This document shows, piece by piece, positions 31,730-41,241 of a DNA stretch of 64,000 bases. A program made the translations under genes and the position numbers. The notes below the pieces were generated by a model. It made no database searches, was not told the DNA's origin, and was given only the letters and a program-made list of their open reading frames with translations. Source of the stretch: LGRD01 sp031415135 (GTDB taxonomy: Bacteria; Pseudomonadota; Gammaproteobacteria; Burkholderiales; Burkholderiaceae_C); contig JANORB010000076.1 of assembly GCA_031415135.1 (NCBI GenBank), forward strand, positions 87,111 through 151,110, written 5' to 3'. Each line of letters opens with the position of its first letter. The stretch's first letter is position 1.

Positions 31730-32506
31730 TCAGCGCGGCTGGAACGGCGGCCGGCCGGTGAGGCGGCGCCACACCAGCACCGGCAGCCTGACGACGAACT
31801 CCAGCATCAGGCGCAGGTGCATCCAGCTCAGCAGCAGGTTGTCGCGGCCGTACCGAAAATGCGAGACCCCGCCGTCCTCGGGCCGCAGGTACTTCACCGG
31901 CGCGGCCAGGTTGATGGGCGTGACGCCGCGCCACGCCAGCCGGACGACGGCTTCGGTGTCGAAGTCGAAGCGCCGCATCCAGCGCTGGCCGCGCATCACC
32001 GCCATCAGCTCGGCGATCGGGTAGACGCGAAAGCCATAAAGCGAGTCGTCGATGCCCGCGCCCAGCGTCTCCAGATGGGTCCACCAGTTCGAGACCCGCC
32101 GGCCGCGCACGCGCAACAACGGTGCCGAGGCGTCGAACACCGGCCGGCCCAGCACCATCGCATCAGGCCGCTGCTGCGAAGCCCGCATGAACGCCTCGAT
32201 CAGGTCGGGCGGATGCTGGCCATCCGAGTCCATCGTCAGCGCGTGGCTGAAGCCGGCCTGCTGGGCCTGCTCCAGGCCGTGCAGCACGGCGGCCCCCTTG
32301 CCTTGGTTGGTCGGCAGCACCAGCACGTTCAGGCCGGGATCGGCGGCCGCCATGTCGCGCAGCCGCTCGGTCGTGCCGTCGGTGCTGCCGTCGACCACCA
32401 CCCACACCGGCGTCCAGTGGGCGCGCGCGTCGCGCACCGTCTGGACCACGGTGGCGCCGGTGTTGTAGCTGGGGATCAGGACCAGATGCGATGCAGCGCC
32501 GTTCAC
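31730..32506 (-). CDS. Glycosyltransferase family 2
   Basis: 258 residues of a GT-A fold: LVLIPSYNTGATVVQTV at the start, the nucleotide-sugar Asp in VVVDGSTDGT, the metal-binding motif in TMDSDGQHPPDLIEA and a substrate loop YGFRVYP. It would transfer a sugar to a lipid or pigment. GTG at 32506 is chosen because GAGGAG lies eight bases upstream and it overlaps the acyltransferase stop by four bases (GTGA). In aryl polyene clusters a similar transferase and acyltransferase are found side by side or fused. Confidence 0.9.
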   Translation of the reverse strand: MNGAASHLVLIPSYNTGATVVQTVRDARAHWTPVWVVVDGSTDGTTERLRDMAAADPGLNVLVLPTNQGKGAAVLHGLEQAQQAGFSHALTMDSDGQHPPDLIEAFMRASQQRPDAMVLGRPVFDASAPLLRVRGRRVSNWWTHLETLGAGIDDSLYGFRVYPIAELMAVMRGQRWMRRFDFDTEAVVRLAWRGVTPINLAAPVKYLRPEDGGVSHFRYGRDNLLLSWMHLRLMLEFVVRLPVLVWRRLTGRPPFQPR

Positions 32507-33249
32507 GGACCCAGCTCCTCGATGAAGTAGCGCTCCAGCCGCTGCAACAACGCGGCGTGGTCGGCCTGCGGCGCAAAGCGCTGGCCCAGCCGCAGCCGGA
32601 ACACCACCGGCAGGGCCGGCCGGCGCCAGATCGGCCAGCCCTTGCCCAGGTAGGGCGAATCGGTTTCGATGATGACCGTCTGGATCGGCACCTGCGCCAG
32701 CTGCGCGATCAGCGTGATGCCGGGGCGAAACGGGTTGATCGGCCGCCGCACGGTGCGTGTTCCTTCGGGAAACAGCACCAGGTGCGCGCCTTCGCGCAGG
32801 TTGGCCACGGCGCCGCGAATCATGCCGCGCGGCGAATCGTTGCGGATGTAGCGCGCCAGCCGCGCGCCGGCACCGAGGAAGATGTTGCGCATCAGCTCCG
32901 CCTTCATGACGCACACGCCTTGCGGCAGCATGGCAATGATCAACAACGCGTCGAGCATGCTGGGGTGGTTGGCGGCGATGATCAGGCCGGTGGTCTCGTC
33001 GCGCAGCGCGTCCAGTTCGGTCGAGTCCACCTTCAGCAGCCCGCTGATCCGGGCGATGCCCCAGAACTTTCGATACACATGGGAGATCGCGGCGCGCCCA
33101 AGCGCCTGCCCGCGGCGCGCCGGCAGCAGCGGGTACAGCAGCGCGGACGCCAGGTTCCACAGCAACGACATCAGTCCGAGCTGAACCAGCAGCAGGTACA
33201 ACAACACAGTCTGCAGCAGGTCTCGCAGCAGCTTCAACAAGCGCCTCAC
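32503..33249 (-). CDS. 1-acyl-glycerol-3-phosphate acyltransferase-like protein (LPLAT family)
   Basis: 248 residues. An N-terminal membrane segment (LLQTVLLYLLLVQLGLMSLLW) precedes the acyltransferase motifs NHPSMLD (HxxxxD) and FPEGTRT. It should transfer an acyl chain to a hydroxyl acceptor at the inner membrane. GTG at 33249 overlaps the MipA-like stop (GTGA). Its place between a glycosyltransferase and a chorismatase suggests assembly of a glycosylated or lipid-anchored product, but the acceptor is unknown. Confidence 0.88.
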   Translation of the reverse strand: MRRLLKLLRDLLQTVLLYLLLVQLGLMSLLWNLASALLYPLLPARRGQALGRAAISHVYRKFWGIARISGLLKVDSTELDALRDETTGLIIAANHPSMLDALLIIAMLPQGVCVMKAELMRNIFLGAGARLARYIRNDSPRGMIRGAVANLREGAHLVLFPEGTRTVRRPINPFRPGITLIAQLAQVPIQTVIIETDSPYLGKGWPIWRRPALPVVFRLRLGQRFAPQADHAALLQRLERYFIEELGP

Positions 33250-34106
33250 TCCGGGGTGGCCACGAGTTCGGTCGAGGTCTTGAGCACCCACGAGACGCCC
33301 AAGCCCAGCGTCACGGCGTTGTCGCGCCGAACCAGCGGGCTGTCGGAAAAGGCCGCGCCGCGCAGCGCGTCGTGGCGCGCGAACGCGCCGAACCAGATGC
33401 CGTTGAACCGGCGCGACACCGACGCCACGCTCTGCCACCCCGAGTAACCACCGCCGGCCCGGTACGCGCTGCGCTGCGGCGTGGCGAACGCGGCGTCGAC
33501 CCCGTAGACGCGGTTGTGGTAGCGCTGGTCGGCGAACACCGGCCCGGTCAGCAGGCCGATGTTCCAGCCGCCGCCGAGCTCCAACAGGTCGAGGTTCAGA
33601 TTCGGGGCGAAGGTGACGCCGAACGCCTTGGGCGAGCTTTGCAGCGTGAACGCCGCGCGCAGCGGCAGGCGCAGATCGAGCTTGAGCTGTCGGTCGTTCG
33701 AGCGCACCAGCGTGAGGTTGACGTTGGGCCCGATCTCGAGCGCCGGTTTCAAGTCGGGCATGCCGGCGCGCGCGCGGTTGTCCTTGCTGCGCGTGGGCGG
33801 CGACGCGGCCAGGCTCAGATCGACTTCGACCGAGCGGGTGTCGAACAGCACCGCGCGCGCGCCTTCGCGGTCGGCACGCAGCCACTTGCCGCGATACACG
33901 CCGTACGGCAGCGGCAACCAGAGCGCGCTGCTCTGGTCCGACCCGCGGTAGTCGGGCAGGCGCAGCGCGGCCACGCCGACGCCGAACTCCCACAGCGGCC
34001 GCATCACCGCAGCGTCAGGCGGCAGCGCAGGGGCTTGCGCTTCATCGGCGAAGGCCGGGGCGCAAAGGATTGCGAGCCCGGCGGCAGTGGCCCGCGGGCG
34101 CCTCAT
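33246..34106 (-). CDS. MipA/OmpV-family outer-membrane protein
   Basis: 286 residues with a signal peptide cleaved near FADEA, then alternating amphipathic strands and conserved pieces of the MipA/OmpV family (LPDYRGSDQS, PYGVYRGKWLRADREG, GVDAAFATPQRSAYRAGGGYSGW), ending in VSWVLKTS. It is predicted to form a beta-barrel. The ATG overlaps the chorismatase stop (ATGA), so it is translated with that gene. Why a barrel is encoded between a chorismatase and an acyltransferase is unclear; export or anchoring of the product is a possibility. Confidence 0.88.
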   Translation of the reverse strand: MRRPRATAAGLAILCAPAFADEAQAPALPPDAAVMRPLWEFGVGVAALRLPDYRGSDQSSALWLPLPYGVYRGKWLRADREGARAVLFDTRSVEVDLSLAASPPTRSKDNRARAGMPDLKPALEIGPNVNLTLVRSNDRQLKLDLRLPLRAAFTLQSSPKAFGVTFAPNLNLDLLELGGGWNIGLLTGPVFADQRYHNRVYGVDAAFATPQRSAYRAGGGYSGWQSVASVSRRFNGIWFGAFARHDALRGAAFSDSPLVRRDNAVTLGLGVSWVLKTSTELVATPE

Positions 34107-35143
34107 GGAGTGGGCCCTGCCGCGCTGAACCCATGGCCCTCGATCTCCACCAGCAGGTCGGCCCGGCAGATGTCGGCCCGCAGGTACAGCGCCGTGCGCA
34201 GCGCCTCGCTGTGGGCCCCAAGCTGCCGCTCCAGCACCTCGCGCACCGCGTCCAGGTCTTCGCGCTGGCGCAGGTACACGGTGCAGGTCAACGCATCGGC
34301 CGGCAGCTCGAACCGCGCCTGTTGCCGGGCCGCGTCGAGCACGGCCTGGATGTTGAGCAGCGTCTCCTCGGTCTGCTTGCGCACGTCGCCCACATGCATC
34401 GACGCATGGCCGACGATGCTGGCGGTGCCGGAGATGAACAGCGCGCGCCGTCCGCCACCCGCATCGGCCAGCGCGGCGCGTGAAAACGTCGGGCTGCGCG
34501 GGCCGTAGTGGTCCGGGTAGTGGTACGCGCTCACCTGGCGCGGGTTTTCGATCGCCAGCGGCGCAGCGCGGCCGGCCAGGAAGAAGACGCGCAACGGCCC
34601 GCCTGCGGTGCCCAGCGCGCAGGCGGCCGGCGACCCTTCGAACGCGCTGCGCCCGGCGTCGATGAAGGCGCGTTGGCGCCCGATGTTGAAGTGGCGGTAG
34701 TGCTCCAGCCCGTCGCCATGGTCGTTGATGCCCGGCACATAGTTCCAAAGGCGCAACAGGTGCGGGCTGGTGTGGCGCGCCAGCACGTCGAACAGGTCCG
34801 AGTAGAGGCCGTGCGCCGCATCTTCCAGGCCGATGTCAAAACGCGCCAGGTCGATTTCAGCGCTGCCATGCAGCCAATGCCCGTCGGTGGTGTAGTTGAC
34901 GCAGCCGAGTTGGTGGATGGCGATGGCGCGATCGCTGAACCAGCCGTCCAGCATGGCCTCGGCGGGAGCCAGCAGTTCGGCCTGCACCGGGTCGCCGGAC
35001 GAGCCTGGCGGCGGCTGGCCTGTGGGGGTCAACATCCGTGCGCCCAGCATGTGGCTGGCGTGAGAAGCCGGGCCCAGGCGCAGCCTGCGAAATTGCAGCG
35101 GCGAGTCGGTGGATGAATCGGGTGGCAACGGCTCAACGGTCAC
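34103..35143 (-). CDS. Chorismatase (FkbO/Hyg5/XanB2 family)
   Basis: 346 residues with the family blocks LWNYVPGIN (132-140), YHYPDHYGPRSPTFSRA (207-223), ISGTASIVGHAS (237-248) and a C-terminal Glu335 in VEIEGHGF. These proteins cleave chorismate to dihydroxycyclohexadiene carboxylate, 3-hydroxybenzoate or 3- and 4-hydroxybenzoate. In Xanthomonas the relative XanB2 supplies 3-hydroxybenzoate for the aryl polyene pigment xanthomonadin. The product of this enzyme cannot be told by eye. GTG at 35143 has GAGGG eight bases upstream and is first in a four-gene, four-base-overlap operon. Confidence 0.9.
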   Translation of the reverse strand: MTVEPLPPDSSTDSPLQFRRLRLGPASHASHMLGARMLTPTGQPPPGSSGDPVQAELLAPAEAMLDGWFSDRAIAIHQLGCVNYTTDGHWLHGSAEIDLARFDIGLEDAAHGLYSDLFDVLARHTSPHLLRLWNYVPGINDHGDGLEHYRHFNIGRQRAFIDAGRSAFEGSPAACALGTAGGPLRVFFLAGRAAPLAIENPRQVSAYHYPDHYGPRSPTFSRAALADAGGGRRALFISGTASIVGHASMHVGDVRKQTEETLLNIQAVLDAARQQARFELPADALTCTVYLRQREDLDAVREVLERQLGAHSEALRTALYLRADICRADLLVEIEGHGFSAAGPTP

Positions 35144-35425
35144 GGGCCGGACCCTCAGGGGAGCTGGACTTCATTCGAGTTCTGACCTGGTTGGGCAACA
35201 CGACACAGACACCGGCGTTCGACTCCAGCACCACGTTCGAACCGACCGCTTGAACCAGATTTCGACTGTATCACCCGGTGTCGGCCGGCACTCTGTTCGG
35301 GCGCCAACACCCGCACCGCCGGGCATGTGGATTCGCGCTGCGCGCAGCGGCACGAGCCGCGCCACGGCGCCAAGCACCGGGGGTGCCGGGCTCGGCTGCC
35401 CGCCGTGGTCAGCCCGACGAACGTT

Positions 35426-36139
35426 TCACTCGCCGAGGTAGGCCGCCCGCACCTTCGGATCGTTCAGCAAGGCCTTGGCGTCGCCGCTCATCGTCACCTC
35501 GCCGGAGTCCATCACATAACCCCGCGAAGCCAGCTGCAGGGCGCGGCTGGCGTTCTGCTCGACCAGCAAGACGGTCGTTCCACGCTGGTGGATGTCGTTC
35601 ACGACTTCGAAGATCTTGTCGACCATGATCGGCGACAGGCCCATCGACGGTTCGTCGAGCAGCAGAACCTTGGGGCGGGCCATCAGCGCGCGGCCCATCG
35701 CCAGCATTTGCTGCTCACCGCCCGACATGGTGCCGGCCAGCTGGTTGCGGCGCTCCTTCAGGCGCGGGAAGATCGCAAACACCTTGTCGATGTCGGCCTC
35801 GACTTCGTTGTCGTTGCGCACGAACGCGCCCATCTGCAGGTTCTCGGTGATGGTCATGCGGGTGAAGGTGCCGCGCCCCTCGGGCACCATCACCAGGCCC
35901 TGCTTGACCAGGTCCCACGGGCCCTGGCCCTTGATGTTGCGGCCGAGGAACTGGATCTCGCCGGACGCCGCGGGCTGGGTGCCGGTGATGGCCTTGAGCG
36001 TGGTGGTCTTGCCGGCCCCGTTGGCGCCGATCAGGCTGACGAGCTCGCCTTCCATGACCTCGAACGACACGCCCTTGACGGCCTGGATGCCGCCGTAGGC
36101 GACCTTCAGGCCGCTGACCTTGAGCATGGTGTTTGCCAT
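35426..36139 (-). CDS. livF: Branched-chain amino acid ABC transporter, ATP-binding protein LivF
   Basis: 237 residues of an ABC ATPase: Walker A GANGAGKTT, signature MSGGEQQMLAMGRAL, Walker B LLLDEPSMGLSP and the switch His-equivalent region LLVEQNASRAL. This is LivF, one of two ATPases of the branched-chain amino acid importer. The ATG at 36139 (MANTML) is chosen; GGGGA lies upstream. It is the last gene of livHMGF. Related importers also take up aromatic acids or amides, so the substrate is not fixed. Confidence 0.93.
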   Translation of the reverse strand: MANTMLKVSGLKVAYGGIQAVKGVSFEVMEGELVSLIGANGAGKTTTLKAITGTQPAASGEIQFLGRNIKGQGPWDLVKQGLVMVPEGRGTFTRMTITENLQMGAFVRNDNEVEADIDKVFAIFPRLKERRNQLAGTMSGGEQQMLAMGRALMARPKVLLLDEPSMGLSPIMVDKIFEVVNDIHQRGTTVLLVEQNASRALQLASRGYVMDSGEVTMSGDAKALLNDPKVRAAYLGE

Positions 36140-36166
36140 TGTGTTGTCCCCTTTTCGCTGCACGCG

Positions 36167-36943
36167 CTAGTGGGCCTTGTGGCCGGCGCCCAGGTAGGCT
36201 TCGATGACCTTCTCGTTGCGCTGCACGTCGGCCGGTGTGCCCTCGGCGATTTGCTTGCCGTAGTCGAGCACGGTCACCCGGTCGCACAGGCCCATCACCA
36301 GCTTCACGTCGTGTTCGATCAGCAGAATGGTGCGGCCGTCCTTGCGGATGGTGTCGATCAGTTCGCGCAGCACCACTTTCTCGGTCGCGTTCATGCCGGC
36401 GGCCGGCTCATCGAGCGCGATCAGCTTGGGATCGGTGGCGAGCGCGCGCGCGATTTCCAGCCGGCGCTGGTCGCCATAACTCAGCGTGCGCGCCTTGTAT
36501 TCGGTGAAGCGGCCGATGCCCACGTAGTCCAGCAGTTCCTGGGCCCGCTTGGCGATGGCCGCCTCTTCGGCCTTGAAGCTGGCGGTGCGGAACACCGCGC
36601 CGATCAGGCCCGAGCCGGTGCGCACATGGCGGCCGACCATCACGTTTTCGAGTGCCGTCATCTCGGCGAACAGGCGGATGTTCTGAAAGGTTCGCGCGAT
36701 CCCGGCCTTGGCCACCTCGTGGACCGCGGTGGGCTTGTACGGCAGGCCACCCAGCTCGAAGCTTCCCGAGTCGGGCGTGTACAGGCCGGTCAGCACATTG
36801 AAGAAGGTCGTCTTGCCGGCGCCGTTGGGGCCGATCAGCCCGTAGACCTGGCCTTTCTGGATCGTGATGCCGACCTCGGACAAAGCCTGCAGACCGCCGA
36901 AACGCTTGGAGACACCGGCCACCTTGAGAACGGTTTCGCTCAT
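36167..36943 (-). CDS. livG: Branched-chain amino acid ABC transporter, ATP-binding protein LivG
   Basis: 258 residues: Walker A GPNGAGKTT, LivG-type insert near RTFQNIRLFAEMTALENVMVG, signature LSYGDQRRLEIARAL, Walker B LIALDEPAAGMN and LLIEHDVKLVM. Start at 36943 is set by AAGGAG six bases upstream. Located between livM and livF, with 27 bases to livF. Confidence 0.94.
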   Translation of the reverse strand: MSETVLKVAGVSKRFGGLQALSEVGITIQKGQVYGLIGPNGAGKTTFFNVLTGLYTPDSGSFELGGLPYKPTAVHEVAKAGIARTFQNIRLFAEMTALENVMVGRHVRTGSGLIGAVFRTASFKAEEAAIAKRAQELLDYVGIGRFTEYKARTLSYGDQRRLEIARALATDPKLIALDEPAAGMNATEKVVLRELIDTIRKDGRTILLIEHDVKLVMGLCDRVTVLDYGKQIAEGTPADVQRNEKVIEAYLGAGHKAH

Positions 36944-36953
36944 GCTGCGCTCC

Positions 36954-38057
<1,104 letters not shown>

Positions 38058-38074
38058 GCTCATGTCTCCCGGGG

Positions 38075-38998
38075 TCAGGCGCGATCAGCCACACGCTCGC
38101 CGAGCAGGCCCTGCGGCCGCAGCGTGAGCACCAGAATCAGCACGACGAAGGCAAAGATGTCCTGGTAGTGGCTGCCCAGCACGCCGCCGGTCAAGGCGCC
38201 GATGTAGCCGGCGCCGAGCGCTTCGATCAGGCCGAGCAGCACTCCGCCGACCATCGCGCCGGCCAGGTTGCCGATGCCGCCGAACACCGCCGCGGTGAAG
38301 GCCTTCAGCCCTGGCAGGAAGCCCATGGTGTGCGACGCCGAGCCGTAGTTCGCCACGTACATCACGCCGGCAAGCGCGGCCAGCGCCGCACCGATGACAA
38401 AGGTGGCCGAGATCACCATGTCCGGCCGCACCCCCATCAGACCGGCAACGCGCGGGTTTTCGGCGGTGGCGCGCATCGCCCGCCCCAGCTTGGTGTAGTT
38501 CACCAGGTACATCAGGCCGGCCAGCGTGACCGCCGTGAGCACCAGGATCAGGATCTGCACGGTGTTGATCACCGCGCCGAACACATGAAAGGGTTCGGAG
38601 GGCAGCAGGATCGGATAGGACTTGATCGTCGGCTTCCAGATGATCATGGCCAGCGTCTGCAACAGCAGGCTCATGCCCATGGCGGTGATCAACGGCGCCA
38701 GGCGCGGCGCGGTGCGCAGCGGCCGGTAGGCGATCTTCTCGATGCTGAAGTTGAGGATCGAGCAGACCACGATGGCGGCAACCAGCGAAATCAGCAGCAG
38801 CGCCCAGCCCGGCAGCCCCATGTCGGCCATCACGGTGACGACGGTCCAACTGGTCAGCGCGCCCACCATCAACACTTCGCCGTGCGCGAAGTTGATCAGG
38901 TTGATGATGCCGTAGACCATCGTGTAGCCCAGCGCCACCAGCGCATACACGCTGCCAAGCACCAGACCGTTGATGATCTGCTGGATGAATGTCTCCAT
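38075..38998 (-). CDS. livH: Branched-chain amino acid ABC transporter, permease LivH
   Basis: 307 residues, strongly hydrophobic, with GLVLGSVYALVALGYTMVYGI and LINFAHGEVLMVGAL at the start, the coupling loop LGRAMRATAENPRVAGLMGV and a C-terminal FVVLILVLTLRPQGLLG. AGGAGA seven bases before the ATG fixes the start. It is the first gene of the four-gene transporter operon; no livK/livJ binding-protein gene precedes it in the window. Confidence 0.94.
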   Translation of the reverse strand: METFIQQIINGLVLGSVYALVALGYTMVYGIINLINFAHGEVLMVGALTSWTVVTVMADMGLPGWALLLISLVAAIVVCSILNFSIEKIAYRPLRTAPRLAPLITAMGMSLLLQTLAMIIWKPTIKSYPILLPSEPFHVFGAVINTVQILILVLTAVTLAGLMYLVNYTKLGRAMRATAENPRVAGLMGVRPDMVISATFVIGAALAALAGVMYVANYGSASHTMGFLPGLKAFTAAVFGGIGNLAGAMVGGVLLGLIEALGAGYIGALTGGVLGSHYQDIFAFVVLILVLTLRPQGLLGERVADRA

Positions 38999-39236
38999 CG
39001 CGGTTTCTCCTGCGTTATCGGTGTCGAGCCGCTCGAGTGCCGGGCCGGTGCCCTGTAGGCGGTCCGCGCATTTGTTCAGCGTACGTGGCCCATCGACTCT
39101 ATAAGCAATAAGCTCGCCGCACCCTTGGCAACGACCCTTGCTTTTGGCCGGCCGTGCCGTCCCCGGGGCGAATTCCAGGTTCGCGCGCCTTGCACAAGAT
39201 CGGGGTTTTCAATTGCCATGGCGGCCGAAATCTTGT

Positions 39237-40592
39237 CTATCGCCCCGGCGCCGGCTTTTTGTTCGCCGCATCGTTCAGGCGCCGCAATTCCTTCAACTTC
39301 TCCCCGATCTTGATCTCCATCCCGCGCTCCACCGGCTCGTAGAAGCGTGGCGCTTCCATGCCTTCGGGCCAATAGCGTTCGCCGGCGGCAAAGCCACCGG
39401 CCTCGTCGTGCGCATAGCGGTAGCCACGGCCGTAGTCGAGGTCCTTCATCAGCCGGGTCGGTGCATTGCGAAGGTGCAGCGGCACGGGCCGGGTGCCGTC
39501 TTGCGCAATGAACGCACGGACGGCCTTGTACGCGGTGTAGACCGCGTTGCTCTTCGGCGCCACGGCCAGGTACACCACCGCCTGCGCCAACGCCAGCTCG
39601 CCCTCGGGCGAGCCCAGGCGCTCGTAGGTCTGCGCGGCGTCTAGCGTCAGGGCCAGCGCGCGCGGATCGGCCAGGCCGATGTCCTCGCTGGCCATGCGCA
39701 CCAGTCGGCGCGCGGCATAGCGCGGGTCGACGCCGCCATCGAGCATGCGAACGAACCAGTACAGCGCAGCGTCGGGGTCGCTGCCGCGCACCGCCTTGTG
39801 CAATGCCGAAATGGTGTCGTAGAACTGTTCACCGCCCTTGTCGTAGCGGCGCAGCAGTTCGCCCAGGGATTCTTCCAGCCGGCGCTCATCGATCTCGACG
39901 GCATCGGGGTTCATCGCCACCAGGTTTTCGTACGCGTTGAGCAGGCGGCGCGCGTCGCCGTCGGCATAAGCCACCAGGCGCGCGCGCGCCGGTGGCGTCA
40001 GCGGCGGCGCGGCCAGCAGCGCCTGGGCACGCTGCAGCAGCAGCGCGAGATCGTCTTCGCCCAACGGCTTGAGCACGTGCACGGTGGCGCGGGACAGCAA
40101 GGCCGAATTGACTTCGAAGGACGGGTTTTCAGTGGTCGCCCCGATGAACGTGAACAGCCCCGATTCCACATGCGGCAAAAAGGCGTCCTGCTGCGCCTTG
40201 TTGAATCGGTGCACCTCGTCGACGAACACCACGGTGCGCCGGCTTTGGCCGGCAACGGCCTGCGCCAACTGGGCCCGCTCGACCGCCTCTCGAATGTCCT
40301 TCACGCCGCCGAGCACCGCCGAGATGGCGATGAACTGGCAGTCGAACGCGTCGGCCACCAGGCGCGCAAGCGTCGTCTTGCCGACACCGGGCGGCCCCCA
40401 CAGGATCATCGAATGCAGCCGACCCGACTCGAAGGCGCCGCGCAACGGTTTGCCGGCGCCGAGCAGATGCTGCTGGCCGATGACGTCGCCGATGGAGCGC
40501 GGGCGCAAACGCTCGGCCAGCGGTGCGCGCTGCGCCGTTCCAGGCTTCGGCTCAGGCGCCGAAACTTCACCGCTGAACAATTCGTCGTTCAC
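39237..40592 (-). CDS. rarA: Replication-associated recombination protein A (MgsA/RarA)
   Basis: 451 residues of a clamp-loader-type AAA+ ATPase: Walker A GPPGVGKT (66-73), Walker B DEVH (125-128), the sensor region GATTENPSFEVNSALLSR and the C-terminal RarA domain with DPDAALYWFVRML and the tail RGYRYAHDEAGGFAAGERY. It acts at stalled replication forks. The start is GTG at 40592 because the protein core begins right after it, but the ribosome site is weak. It follows lolA on the same strand. Confidence 0.93.
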   Translation of the reverse strand: MNDELFSGEVSAPEPKPGTAQRAPLAERLRPRSIGDVIGQQHLLGAGKPLRGAFESGRLHSMILWGPPGVGKTTLARLVADAFDCQFIAISAVLGGVKDIREAVERAQLAQAVAGQSRRTVVFVDEVHRFNKAQQDAFLPHVESGLFTFIGATTENPSFEVNSALLSRATVHVLKPLGEDDLALLLQRAQALLAAPPLTPPARARLVAYADGDARRLLNAYENLVAMNPDAVEIDERRLEESLGELLRRYDKGGEQFYDTISALHKAVRGSDPDAALYWFVRMLDGGVDPRYAARRLVRMASEDIGLADPRALALTLDAAQTYERLGSPEGELALAQAVVYLAVAPKSNAVYTAYKAVRAFIAQDGTRPVPLHLRNAPTRLMKDLDYGRGYRYAHDEAGGFAAGERYWPEGMEAPRFYEPVERGMEIKIGEKLKELRRLNDAANKKPAPGR

Positions 40593-40632
40593 GCGACGAT
40601 TGTCGCCGCTGCAGCGGCCCGCGCTGCGCCGG

Positions 40633-41241
40633 CTATTGCTCGATGACGTCGGCCCCAGGCGGCGGCGTGAACTTGAATCCATCGGCCGGCAAGGCCAGGT
40701 TGGCCACGAACTGACTGAATTGCAGCAACGAGCGCTGGCCGAAGTTGTCGACGATCTCGACGGCGGCCAACTCCTTGCCTTTGAAGCCCACCCGAATCGA
40801 TTGGAATGCACCGTCCTTGGTGCGGGGCAGGGCCTGGGCCCAGTCGAGCCCGTCCTTGGCTGGCAGTGCCGAGAGATCGAAATCCTTCTCCAGCGAGCCA
40901 CCGGCCAGCAGCGCCGCCGGCGTGCTGCCCAGCGCGGTGGAAAGTTTGCGCGAGCTGGCCTGGTTCAGGTCGGCATCGAAGATCCAGACCTTTTGCCCAT
41001 CGGCCACGATCAGCTGTTCAAAAGGCTTCAGGTACGCAAAGCGGAAACGATTCGGCCGCGAGAATTCGAAGCTGCCGCTGGAGTTCTTCTTCTTGACGCC
41101 GTCGGGCGCCGTGACGGTCTGCGTGAAGGCCGCCCGGCCGGTCTTGACCTCGCGCACGAACTCTTTGAGCACGTCGACGGCATCGGCGCGAGCCAGGCCG
41201 CAGAGGAGCGCCAGCACAGGGATAGACAGAAATTTGATCAT
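40633..41241 (-). CDS. lolA: Outer-membrane lipoprotein carrier protein LolA
   Basis: 202 residues with a signal peptide (FLSIPVLALLCGLARADA), then the LolA pattern: TQTVTAPDG, GSFEFSRPNRFRFAYLKPFEQLIVADGQKVWIFDADLNQ. LolA ferries lipoproteins through the periplasm. Its ATG overlaps the ftsK stop (ATGA), the usual ftsK-lolA-rarA order of this bacterial group. Confidence 0.94.
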   Translation of the reverse strand: MIKFLSIPVLALLCGLARADAVDVLKEFVREVKTGRAAFTQTVTAPDGVKKKNSSGSFEFSRPNRFRFAYLKPFEQLIVADGQKVWIFDADLNQASSRKLSTALGSTPAALLAGGSLEKDFDLSALPAKDGLDWAQALPRTKDGAFQSIRVGFKGKELAAVEIVDNFGQRSLLQFSQFVANLALPADGFKFTPPPGADVIEQ

